Of a stretch of 64,000 nt of DNA, positions 26,075-36,798 are shown piece after piece. Source of the stretch: Diploscapter coronatus (lineage: Eukaryota; Nematoda; Chromadorea; Rhabditida; Rhabditidae); NCBI GenBank assembly GCA_964036155.1, contig OZ038423.1:34859249-34923248 (forward strand). The letters run 5' to 3'. The notes under the pieces were generated by a model that made no database searches, was not told the DNA's origin, and saw nothing but the letters and a program-made list of their open reading frames with translations. Made by a program: the position numbers and the translations under genes. Within the stretch, counting starts at the first letter, position 1. Each line of letters begins with the position of its first letter.

Positions 26075-29000
26075 ATGCTCTCCAGAATTGCCTGCAGGCA
26101 GTTCTCCTTGTCAGGTTGGTCATTTCTTTTTTTCAAGAACAAACTGAGTGAATACGGGAGAAGCGCTTGAATTTCTGCCCCAAGCAAAGATTATTAGGTC
26201 TAGAGTAAGTAGTGAACCTAATCCTGAGAATAGTCGCACTTCTTGCAATGGAATTTGCTTTTTTCCTCCGTCTCCGAGTTCAGTCATTCAATCATTTGAT
26301 ATCGATCTTTTCTCCATTCTCTTATTATCTCCAGCAATTCGCCTGCTTTTCACTCACATTCCCTGCATTTCAACTCGATTTATCGCTGATTTGTCGTGAG
26401 AGCAGACGGGCCGAAGGACGCAAAGAACGACGAATTCGGCACGTATTGATTTCAACTGGAAGGAGCAGAGGGAAGCAAGGAGATGAAGAATGAGGATGGG
26501 GATGGATAAAGAGAAAGGGGAATGGAAGAAGTTAGGTGGGGTGAGGAGAGATAGGATCAGACTAATTTGACGAAAGACCACTCTTTTGCTGATTTGCCAA
26601 TGATAAGAATTGATAGCCTTCCTCTCTTAGTCTCGGTTTTACTATCAATTTGCCTTTTATGGCACAACAAAATTGATCGTAAACATTAGCAGAAATATTA
26701 AATCGAAGACTGATAAAACGAATGCAGAGATTGAAGGGAACATAACAATCGAATGAAAATTGAAAATAACAAACTATCGAAACTGTTCCGAGTTGGCTGG
26801 CAAATTGATTATCTTCATACTCCAATTGGAAAAATTTTATTGAAAACGACAAATTTATTCTGCGAAAAAATCGAGAATAATCCTTACTAAACTAAGCCTG
26901 AGAATTTATTCTTCCATGAGGAGCACAGAAATAAACAATCTTGAAAGGAAGAGGAAAATAATGAGAATCGAGAAAAATCAAGAAGAAAACTTGCAGTTCG
27001 GAATGCAGCGATCGCGTCGTCGGAACCGAGCGGACCGAGTGTGAAAACGCCTCTGCCAGGGCCCAAGTCGAAACAACTTAAAAGTACCATGGAACCCATT
27101 CATGTAAATCATATGAAATAATGGCTCTTACTGTCAGACTTCTCAAAACTCGACTCGCAGAAAAATAGTGCATCTTTTCGAGAGAGAAAAAGAACATGTC
27201 TTCTTTTTTCTCTCAAAAAACTTATTTCTGCGGGTTTTTGCGGATCGAGTTTTAAGAGGTCTGCTTACTGTAATTTGGAAACTTCGTCACATCTTTACAA
27301 AAAAAGTGAATGATGATACTTTCAAATAAACTTTTCTATAAAATATGACGACATTTTTAAATTGATCAGAATATGCATAGATTTAACTAGTTAGCCATTT
27401 TCTGCATATCAAGTTCGTGTGATTCTCTATAAATGATTGGAATTGCAGCAAACAGCCTCTGTACGAGTGTTCGTCGATTTCGAGAAGAGCTTCGGCAACT
27501 ATATCGTCGATGCTGATGGTGAGGAATTCATGAAATTTTATAGCTATCTTTCAAATAAATATCTTTCTCTCCGGTGAAGAATTATTTTCACTATCTAAAA
27601 TTTGGTCTTGACGCATAAATGACGAAGAATTTTACGCTCTGAAACGTAAACGTTACTTATTTTAAATTCCTATCGAGTGAAATTTGTGTATCTGAAAATG
27701 TTCATGATGCATTTATTAAAATTTCGAAATAATGGGATAAATTTACGATTCCTTTAAAATTAAAATTCATATCTTGCCTCCTAACTAATGCTAAATGATT
27801 TCTCTAATTTTGAGGCAATGCTCTACTCGATGTCTACACGCAAATCTCCTCACTCCCGCTCGGCTACAACCATCCAGACCTTGTGCGCGCAGCTGCTGGA
27901 GAGAATTTCATTGTAAATTTAGCTTATTTTTAATATTTTATTATTTTGAAACTTTACATCCGTAATTCTATCAGGCAAAAATATCTAAGATTCGAAATAA
28001 ATTTAACTTTTTTTTAAATGCTCAAGGTTAATCGATAGAAAAGGAATGAATTATTAAAGATTATCCAGTTATCAATGTTCATCTGCGTCCATTCAGACAT
28101 CGCTCGTGTCCCGTCCTGCTCTGGGCTCATTCCCACGCACAGATTTCCCCCAGACTCTGGCCTCTGCCCTGGACGCTGTCAAACCAAAGGGAATGGCTGC
28201 AGTTCAGACGATGCTCTGTGGGACTTCGGCCAACGAAAATGCCATCAAAACTGCATTCATTTGGTAAGGAGTAGTCATTTTTCTGTATTTTTTTTTGTAG
28301 ATTATAATATCAATATGACGACATGATTTTTATTAAATCAGTGTGCTTCTATGGAAAAATGTTCACAATTCTTAGAAATCGCCCCCTCATATGTAGAAAA
28401 AGCGTGCCACTGTAGTCGTTTCAAAGTTGAATACTTTTTTTTCTAAACAATTTCCTCTTGAGGTTCATGGCCCAGCGAAGAGGCGGGAAGTCTCCGGATC
28501 AGGCGCATCTGGATTCCTGCATGAAGCAGCAATTGCCTGGAACGCCTCATCTATCTGTTATGGGATTTGAAGGTAGGCTTTATTTGTTCTAGTAAAGGAG
28601 AACTTTGAAAGGAAAATGCTCAATATTTTTGGTCAGTTTTCTTCTTTTTCTTTTTTTAGCACAAGAACCTTTCAAAAAGTTATTTTGTCGTACACAAATG
28701 ATTATTGAAATTTTCGCTCACAATCAGAATCAGAATCGAAATTCACATAAAATTTAGGCTCATTCCATGGAAGAAGTCTGTGCATGTTATCTGTGACAAG
28801 GAGCAAGGCTATTCACAAGGTAATCAACTAATTTAAATGTTTTGATGGTTTAATGGAAAATGATTTCACTTTTCAGGTTGATATTCCGGCATTTGACTGG
28901 CCGATTGCCAAATTCCCTCGCTACAAATATCCCCTGGCACAGAACAAAGACTACAACGATGCACAGGACAAGGAGTGCCTCAGGGATGTCGAGCAGAAAA

Positions 29001-31049
29001 TCGCCGAGTGGAAGAAGAAGGTTGCAATATTTTTATTTTTCGAGAGAAAGACATCCTAAATTCTGATTAAATTCTAAATCAACTGATTAGAGATTTTCTG
29101 ATCTTCGGAACTCTCAGCCTGCAACTTGACAAAATAACATGTGGGGTTATGAGAAGGTAGAGAAACGCATTAATTTTGCAGTGTCTCTTAAACTGCAAGA
29201 CTACATAATTATCATCAATGACTTGTTACTTGAGACGAGATAAACCAATCACATATTTGAATACACACAGTGTGCATTGCGTAATCTTTTTATTGTTTCA
29301 AATAATAGTCGGTCATTGATAATATCAATTTTTGCGTAGAAAATGAGATTCAAAATATTTGAGGACAACGAAGTCGCAGCGATGATCGTCGAGCCAATTC
29401 AAGCAGAAGGTGGGGATTACTACGGCTCTCCGCAATTCTTCCAGGTTAAAAGGCAGTTTTTTAATCTTCCATTTTGTATTGCATTTTTAGGGATTGCGAG
29501 ACATCACGAAGAAGCACGGCATCGTTTTCATTGTTGATGAGGTTGGTTTTTTTCTCCTTGAAGAAAAGCTCAGATTTATCCATTCAGGTCCAAACTGGAG
29601 GCGGAGCTACGGGCGATTTCTGGGCGCATTCACACTGGAATCTGGCCTCCCCACCCGATATCGTCACTTTCTCGAAGGTAACTTGAAATTTTAAACATTT
29701 TCTATTTATTGAATTTAAATTCCACTAAATTACTTAGAAGATCTTCAAAATAAAGTAATTTACTAATGAGAACTTTTTTGATGTATCGACCATACAGCTT
29801 GATTTCAGAAAATGTTGACTGGCGGATATTACCACGCTGAGCACCTAAGGATCCATGAGGTAATATTTGTTTCTTTTTATCGAAATAATCATTTTGAATA
29901 ATTTCAGGGTTATCGCATCTATAACACGTAAGAGTTAATCATAATTTTATCTAGATACAATTTTATTAATATTGGATTTCAAGTTAATTTCGCATTTTTC
30001 AGATGGTGTGGAGATCCAACGAAATTGTTCCTGTTGAATGAAGTGATGAAAGTGATCAAGCGGGACAAACTGATAGAGCAGGCAAAGGATGTGGGCGAGT
30101 ATTTCCAGGGAAAATTGCATCAACTTCAGGCATGCAAGCATACAATTTATGAAATGATGGTTGAGTTGCAGAAGAATCACAGTTCCCTGCTGAGTCAGGC
30201 CAGAGGAAGGGGCACTTTCGCTGCTATCGATTTGCCCAACCCACAAGCCAGGGACAAGCTCGTTGAAGTGGTAGGCTTTTCTGTTGCTCAGAAAAAACGT
30301 TCTTATTATCAACGCACAAAGAAGCGATTATTCGGCTGTTCGAGCATAGAAGTCACTTATGCGTTTCATTTTCTTTCATCTCTTCGACGAACTAGCGTGC
30401 ATAATGAAGAGTTGGCGTGGTTTTATGCGTTTTATCTAGCACCCTCTCGTCTTCTATAACCACTTTATCAATATTAAAAATTGGAATTGTTGTGGAATGT
30501 AAAATTGGTTACTTTTCTGAAAAGACGCAATTTTGAGTGTACTATTCATCTTTTGCAACCAGATCGATTGCAAATTTACATTTTCAAAAGTTGTGAAATC
30601 ATAGATAAAAGACGAATTCATGTAGGAAGTAATCAACTTATTGCTTCCTTACAAATTTTGGATTCGCGCATGATAGGTAGTTTGAAAAATACGCCTCGTC
30701 GACATCTACTGTACGATTCTTTTAGAATATGATGGCACGATTCTCAATAGATGAAAAAGCAGAATTTTTACTTCATGCTTTGAACATCGTGTCCTCTGCA
30801 GTAATATTTTAACTACTCACAAGAGAACACGATACTTTCGTATATAAATTCAAATAATTTCTTCATTCCCACTACAAAACAATAATATCCATACTTGGGT
30901 TTATCATTCATTTTCAGGCCGGCAACAACGGTCTGTTCTGCGGTGGCTGCGGCAATAACTCGCTACGTTTCCGTCCATCATTGGTCTACACGAAGAAGCA
31001 CGTGGATTTGACATTCGAATTGCTCGACAAATCACTCAAGCAACTCTGA
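26075..31049 (+). CDS. gta-1: 4-aminobutyrate aminotransferase, mitochondrial, paralogue 1 (482 aa)
   Basis: Converts GABA and 2-oxoglutarate to succinic semialdehyde and glutamate in the mitochondrial matrix. 16 exons: 26075-26114, 26997-27103, 27449-27518, 27815-27912, 28097-28263, 28463-28572, 28758-28819, 28877-29020, 29364-29444, 29491-29541, 29588-29677, 29809-29859, 29908-29927 (20 nt), 30003-30129, 30172-30270, 30918-31049 (1449 nt). The N-terminus [13 protein letters not shown] is Arg/Ser-rich without acids, fitting a targeting peptide. Class-III aminotransferase marks: [43 protein letters not shown] with the PLP lysine at 340, RGRGTF, and a C-terminal FRP. Mammalian GABA-T has two Fe-S cysteines (CGSC); here Cys146 is kept and the second is Ser. 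Intron 30130-30171 has a GC donor and no stop; three exons follow GAG acceptors. C. elegans gta-1 is the family reference, orthology inferred. Confidence 0.95.
27135..27263. repeat. MITE-like inverted repeat in gta-1 intron 2
   Basis: Terminal arms CAGACTTCTCAAAACTCGA and TCGAGTTTTAAGAGGTCTG (inverted, 17/19), followed inside by CGCAGAAA / TTTCTGCG and AGAGAGAAA / TTTCTCTC. 129 bp. CTTACTGT occurs just outside both ends, a possible direct repeat from insertion. Confidence 0.75.
30130..30171 (+). other. GC-AG intron of gta-1, 42 nt, readable in frame
   Basis: Donor CAG/GCATGC, acceptor TTGCAG. Paralogue 2 has a normal GT-AG intron at the homologous position (34738-34781), which supports splicing here. 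The 42 nt contain no stop and keep frame, so retention would add 14 residues before the RGRGTF motif. Confidence 0.75.
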
Positions 31050-32275
31050 ATCCGCACAGTCCACACTGAGGTTGCCTTTGCCTTGTTCTATTAAACCCTG
31101 TTAATCGAATCGAATCTGCCTGTTTAGACAATTAGGGTTTCATGTATAATTCACTAGTTCACCATGACCATCATTTGTAAAATTCTTCAGTCTTTTTCCT
31201 TTTCCCTACACTCCCTAGTCCCAAAGATTGGTGAACTTTACAGGAGGCCGACAATTAGACACTATGTGTTTGTGAGTAGTAATATATTCTTGTTGCAAAT
31301 CTATCATTATTATGCAATGATTTCAAGATTAAAAATCAATAAATTGTATCCATTTGAAAATGACAATTTCCGTACAAAATCGTTAAATTTTATCGACAAT
31401 GTGTTGTGTTTTGCCGTGAAAATGAACAAAATGGGTCATTTTATGTTTTCCTTATCATACGACTATAAAATGTCTTGAAAGAAAAACGTGGATGGGAAAG
31501 AAGGTGTAATGTTTAAAGAAAGGGACAAAGGTCGAACAGGTATAGGTTGAGTGCACTGGAGAATATCTGAAGATCTCCACAATGAGTCGTAAAGTTGCAC
31601 AATTTCTGAACTGGATTGCAACAACAGAAAATGGATAATGATTATCAATAATCAGAGTAAGCAGACATTTTTGAGCAGCTGACCTGAGAATCAGATAGAA
31701 GGAAACAAAGAGGCGGAGCGAATGGGTCAGGTCGAGGAGTGATAAAAGGAGAAGTGAATGATAGAATAGACTGATTGCAAGCTCGAAGTGCATCAATACA
31801 ATCTCTAACATTCAACGTGAATCGGTCAATGAACAAACACCAGCTCCCCTCGGCACTTTTTGTTTATGCATTTTGTATTTTCCTCCCAGTTTCATGCCTT
31901 CTCTATCTCGATTCCATTTCCAATTCCATTTCTCTAGTCATTTGTCAATTGATTGAACCTTCACGTGTGAATTCTCTCTTCCCACATCACATTTTGCCGC
32001 CCAATTTCTATTGCATCAGCTACATCAGTCCACAGTCCATCAGTCTTTCAAAAACTTCTTCGATTTTCAATAGATTTCTGTTTATGAAACTAAAGAATGC
32101 TAGGGAACGAAAATCTCTATTAGAAATACGGAGAAAATGAAGAAATCGCTATATAATTCTTCAATTTAGCCAGACTCTTCGCGTGAGAAATACGTTTCTA
32201 AAGTTGGACTTCAATTTTCATCGAGAATAGTTTCGAAATTTTTTACTCTTCTTTCGATAATCTTCATATTCAGCG
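31050..32275. other. Intergenic between the two GABA-T paralogues
   Basis: 1.2 kb with an ATTAAA-type signal near 31090 for gta-1 and the upstream region of the second gene. TCATATTCAG ends 2 nt before the ATG at 32276, a strong trans-splice acceptor candidate. Small open frames on both strands look like noise. Confidence 0.5.
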
Positions 32276-35208
32276 ATGTTTCCTCGTTGTGGCCTAGTAA
32301 ACCGTCTTTCTTGCTTCTTTTCGCCCTCTTCCCGTTCGATCAGTTCCATAGCTACAAGTGAGCCTTCTGGTCCTTCTATGCGAACCACATCGGTTCCTGG
32401 ACAGAACTCCAAATGGCTCAAAGCAAAAATGGAGGCACTTCATGTAAATCTTTATCATTTATTGGAAGTCTTTGCAAAATTGTGGATGTTCATTGCAGGG
32501 CACTCAGGCAATTCGATATTTTCTCGATTTTGAACGATCGTTTGGCAATTATGCGGTTGATGTGGACGGTGAATCGTTGAATATTTTCTGAAGATTAATT
32601 ATTTTTTCTCAGGCAATACATTTCTTGATCTGTTTATGCAAATTTCATCATTACCTCTAGGCTATAATCATCCAGGTATGTGTCACATTCATAAACAACT
32701 CGACTCTGAGATCAAAGTTAACAATGAAGGAAGTTGTTAGCATTGTCATTTTGATCTCATGGTAAAATTAGCTTCGAATTGAAATGAATTCTGAATTTTA
32801 TTACAGATCTTCTCAAAGCTGCTGCCAGTCCGCAGTGCCTAGTACGAAAATTTCGATATTTTTTCAAATTCCATCAAATCTTGCTAGGTTTCTCAAGTTT
32901 CTCGTCCCGCGCTAGCTTTATTTCCCCGATCTGATTTCGTGGACAGTTTGGAGAGAACATTCGGATGCGTCGCTCCCAAAGGAATGAAAGTAAGGGATTT
33001 TTGGAAAGATTATGAAATGATGAAAAATGTAGGCAGTTCAAACGATGGTAGACGGCAGTTCTGCAAATGAAAATGCGATCAAAGCCGCTTTCATTTGGTA
33101 GGTCGATCTATTGATTTAATAACTTCTAGTAAATTTGATAGGTATATGACACAGAGAAGAGGAGGCAACCCTCCAGATGCGGAGCATCTTTCATCATGCA
33201 TGAAGCATCGACAACCCGGCACTCCGAAATTGAGTGTTCTATCTTTCGATGTAAGAAATATAGTCGATATTATTAGGAAAGAAATTTGTACAATATTTTA
33301 CTTTAAAATTATTCCTTTATTTTTTTTTTTAATTTGATTAATCTTCTAAAAAATATTTTTAAAAAACTCACTTTTTTTAATTTAGGGCGGATTTCATGGG
33401 AGAACTCTGGGACTTCTTACTGTTACGAGAAGCAAACCTATCCATAAAGTAATGGATCAATTCTTGAAAATGTAGCGAAACGTACAAGATTTCAGGTAGA
33501 TATTCCCGCGTTCGATTGGCCAGTGGCTAAATTCCCCCACTATAAATATCCGCTCGATCAGAATACGAAACAAAACGAAACCATCGATAATGAATGCTTA
33601 GATGATGTAAAGCAGAAGATTGAAGAATGGAAGGCCAAGGTAGAGATAACAGTCATCAAATTGAATCATAAAATGGGTTAATGCATATTTTGAAATTGAC
33701 AAACACATTCTAGCCTTAGGATAGGTTCCGTAAAATAACTACGTTACAAGTTGTAAAACATTCTCTGGTTCATCACATTTACGTTAGGGCGAAGAAGTAG
33801 CAGCAATAATCGTTGAGCCAATCCAAGCAGAGGGAGGCGATCACTATGGAAGTCCTGCATTCTTCCGTGGATTGCAGCAAATCGCGAAGAAGAATGGCAT
33901 CGTATTCATCGTTGATGAGGTAAGATAAACCTCTCAAGGAATATTCCATCCAATATAGATGTACAAGACGAAGGCTGATAGCATCTCGGCTCTGCATTGA
34001 TTTTAACGAAATGAACTGTTCCGATTTTTATTCGAATTCTAGGAAGCTATTAAATACAATCTTGATTCATCATTAAATTCGATTAGAATGTAAATTCAGG
34101 TGCAAACTGGAGGTGGTGCTACTGGAGATTTCTGGGCGCATTCGCATTGGAATCTGCCTTTTCCACCAGGTATTGTAGAGGTCGACTGAAGTAAACGTTC
34201 GTGTGTTAAGAAGCGCGCCACGACTATGCGCAATGAGGGAAGCTAGAGCGCCGATGTGATAAATAGTCAGCGGGGGATAATGAAAAGAGTGATACACAAT
34301 TTTTGTGTTTCTCTCCTTTTCTCGCTATTTTTCGACACACGCACTTTCGCTTGATTTGACCGAAGCAATATAATTTAGAAAAGCAGATCAATCGGTTATT
34401 GGTCTTCATAAAAAAGTTGAATATTTTCAGATATTGTAACCTTCTCAAAGAAAACCTTGCTCGGCGGCTACTTTTACCTTGAGCATCTTCAAATCAAAGA
34501 AGTGAATCATCCAATTTCAGCGATATTTTGGACAAATTAATTTAGGGCTACAGAATTCAGAATACGTGGTGTGGCGATCCTGCTAAGCAGATTATTCTCG
34601 AGAAACTAATTGAGGTAGTTCATAAATTACGAAGATGACAAAGTATTGCACCATTTTGGGTGATGAAACGTGATGATCTACTGGCAAAGACGAAGGAAGT
34701 CGGCCAACTGTTCCAGAAAAATTTGAATGAATTGCAGGTTTTTCCCTGAATATATCGCCCTACAGATTTTATAATTATTAGGTGAAATATTCGAACAAAT
34801 TGCATCAAGGTCGCGGATTGGGCACTTTCGCTGCAGTTGATTTCCCTACCCCTGAGCTTCGCGATAAATTAGTTGCAACGGTAAAATATTTGTTTTAGAC
34901 ATAGACAGACCTTTCCACAGTCATATTTAAATTTACATATCCTCACGAAAACTATTTGGAAGCTGAAATTGCCTTCAATTGTGCAACGTTTGTGAAGAGG
35001 AGTGAAGTTGAAGTATTAACTTTGGTCAATTCTCAATATTTCTTGCATTAGCTTCCATTATTAATTCTTAATTTAGGCAGCAAACAACGGACTTCTGGTT
35101 GGAGGTTGTGGCGACAATGGACTGCGATTCCGACCAGCTCTGATCTTCGAGAAGAAACATCTCGAAATCGCATTCGATCTGCTCGATAAATCACTCAAAC
35201 AAATTTGA
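32276..35208 (+). CDS. 4-aminobutyrate aminotransferase paralogue 2 (489 aa if spliced as modelled)
   Basis: Tandem copy of gta-1. 16 exons: 32276-32443, 32499-32568, 32613-32675, 32807-32841, 32888-32989, 33033-33097, 33142-33250, 33386-33448, 33496-33639, 33788-33919, 34100-34169, 34431-34501, 34546-34614, 34660-34737, 34782-34880, 35077-35208 (1470 nt). The presequence ([20 protein letters not shown]) is fused to exon 1, where copy 1 has an intron; exon 33788-33919 matches two exons of copy 1; an extra intron lies after GYNHP. Active-site parts are intact: [29 protein letters not shown] Lys347. The position of the first mammalian Fe-S cysteine is Asp153. Codons are more A/T-ending than in copy 1. 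Intron 34615-34659 ends in GG instead of AG; unless this is tolerated or a sequencing error, the transcript is broken here. AATAAA at 35241. Confidence 0.85.
34615..34659 (+). other. Intron with a GG 3' end in GABA-T paralogue 2
   Basis: Donor GAG/GTAGTT is normal. Protein alignment with copy 1 ([14 protein letters not shown] versus [14 protein letters not shown]) places the boundary before GTGATG, leaving a 45-nt intron ending CATTTTGG. The two AG dinucleotides upstream (near 34633 and 34642) give the wrong frame, and read-through meets TGA after eight codons. Confidence 0.7.
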
Positions 35209-35240
35209 AACGAGAAGAATGTGTATTTTCTAAAAGGCTT

Positions 35241-35246
35241 AATAAA
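35241..35246 (+). terminator. Polyadenylation signal, GABA-T paralogue 2
   Basis: AATAAA 33 nt after the stop codon of the plus-strand gene, giving a short 3' UTR. Confidence 0.75.
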
Positions 35247-35299
35247 AGTATTCTTGAATTGAAAAATACGCAGAGAAGCCATTATGCACGAAGATCAGC

Positions 35300-35305
35300 T
35301 TTATT
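35300..35305 (-). terminator. Polyadenylation signal overlapping a stop codon
   Basis: On the minus strand the last codons read CAA TAA AGC, so AATAAA contains the TAA stop of the secreted-protein gene. It faces the plus-strand signal at 35241 across about 55 bp. Confidence 0.65.
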
Positions 35306-35954
35306 GTTTATCTTCATAGTCGAATAAATAGGAAAACTGTCGGTAGAATATCTTTGGGTCCCTGTTAACTCCACAGAGTAACTCAAGTTCCACAGTGCTG
35401 TCGATGCATCCACCCGATCTCCACAAATACCTGAGTTTTGTCATCGTTTAGAGGGTGATTGCATAATTTTATCATCACCAGTCAAATTTCCTTCTCTCCA
35501 AATTATAAGTGAAATGTTGCGTGCATTGTCGGTTATTCCCAGGCTTCTTTGCCGAAACCGTCACTTCGTCTGCTGTTTCGCATCTTATTCCACAATACAC
35601 TCGGACAGAATTGTCCTTAACTGACAAATTGTTCCAAATGATGCAGAAATTGAATAAATGAAGTGAAGAAGGCAGAATTTACTATGAAATTTTTCTATTC
35701 ATACCTTATCATCCAGCTGATCGAAGCAATTTGGGTTCTGAGGCATGACGAAATCAGGTACTCTCAGTTCGCAACGAGTATTGTTTACGCCATGCGATTC
35801 ACAGGATAAGGTTCGTTTTACTGATATATACAATTGTTGAATCTCCATCAATTATCATGACTAACTTACTCCATGAATATGAGGGAGGAATTGATTCGGA
35901 GAAAATAATCAATAGAAATGAAAGAAAAAATAGAAAATTAGACAAATTTATCAT
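35301..35954 (-). CDS. Secreted cysteine-rich protein, 155 aa, family not recognised
   Basis: Four exons: 35870-35954, 35705-35820, 35479-35615, 35301-35430 (468 nt, phases 1, 0, 2). The start at 35954 gives a clear signal peptide (MINLSNFLFFLSFLLIIFSE). Upstream ATGs in the same frame would put the hydrophobic core too far in. The mature part has eight cysteines (in LSCESHG, TRCEL, NPNCF, VYCGI, IRCET, RQCTQ, GGCID, LLCGV), an even number that fits disulphides, and acidic/basic patches. Exon 3 uses an AAG acceptor (GTTAAG). It is convergent with GABA-T paralogue 2 and the ends are 92 bp apart. Function unknown; an extracellular role is inferred from the signal peptide only. The signal-peptide and Cys-rich exons lie in different frames, so single-ORF scans miss it. 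Confidence 0.65.
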
Positions 35955-36396
35955 GATGCAATGGCATTCGGGAGGATATATGGGATAAGGATAAATAGAT
36001 GGCAGAGTGGGGGAGAATGGCATTGATGACATAATCAGGGCAATTGGCATTGATAAAACTGGATTCTATATTCATCTTCTAGCAAATCGACAATGCAGCA
36101 ACATTTCATTTGATTATTTTGAACCACTCAACTTCGTTAGTCCACTTTAGAGCTTTATGAAAATACTAATGCTAAAAACTAAACAATTCAAGGATAAACA
36201 TTCGATGTTGCATTTTAAGAACAAATTATTATGCAACAGGAGAAGGAAAACCACAGTGGACTTCGAGAGAAATATTTTGATGCAGACAATTCTCACTTCT
36301 CCACATTAACCATTTCCTATCCTTCTTCATAGTGTTGTAGGTGAAGAATCTATAAATTGTTCAATTTCATCTTCATCTAAAAATAGATTCTCCAAA

Positions 36397-36798
36397 TCAC
36401 CGTAAGCATCGTCGATTCGAGTTAGGATATTTTGAGATTACTGAATCTCGTTCCGCTCCATCACAATGCAGATTGCATAGCTGCTTTTCTACAGCATAAA
36501 CTTTCAACAAATTATTCAGATCTTCAATCTTTACCCTCCATCATTTCACATTCTGCTGTTTCATTTTCCCCAGATTTTCCCCTCGTAAGACTGCATTCGA
36601 GTCCATTGCAAGTCAACGTTCTTCTTTCTGAAAGTCAGCATTGAACAAGCAGGTAATTTATGGGTCAGATCTGATTCGATCCGTAATAGAACAGCGAAGA
36701 AACTCACCCCATCTTGCAAATGCACTTGTATGGGCAGTCAGAATAAGAGTAATGAGCAGAAGGAGGAAGGATTTAGCAGTACCTTTCGCAGCTTCCAT
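36397..36798 (-). CDS. Small secreted peptide precursor candidate, 75 aa
   Basis: Three exons: 36708-36798, 36535-36627, 36397-36440 (228 nt, both introns phase 1). Donors GTGAGTT and GTAAAG, acceptors CTTTCAG and GATTCAG are good. Exon 1 codes a strong signal peptide (MEAAKGTAKSFLLLLITLIL) with likely cleavage after HTSA. The remaining about 49 residues have four cysteines (LTCNGLEC, AECEMM, RRCLR), Arg-Arg pairs after ARWE and after PNSN, and one N-glycosylation site (NET). It could be a disulphide-bonded peptide precursor or a small antimicrobial-type protein; neither is shown. No polyadenylation signal is obvious. Exon 3 is only 44 nt and is the least certain. Lies head-to-tail 443 bp upstream of the other secreted-protein gene. 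Confidence 0.4.

Noticed and set aside
29341..29363. Alternative start of gta-1 exon 9 after GCGTAG, adding KMRFKIFE
   Set aside because: It keeps frame, but paralogue 2 has no matching residues and its exon begins right at the position after TTTGAG; kept only as a possible minor isoform.
31455..31836. Hydrophobic minus-strand frames between the GABA-T genes
   Set aside because: Phe/Leu/Ser-rich translation of pyrimidine-rich DNA with no splice structure or homology.
36397..36446. Acidic open frame on the minus strand (DDAYGDLENLFLDEDEIEQF) next to the small secreted gene
   Set aside because: No acceptor puts this frame in use: the only nearby AG (GATTCAG) would start with a TAA codon. The alternative frame joins the signal-peptide exons correctly.
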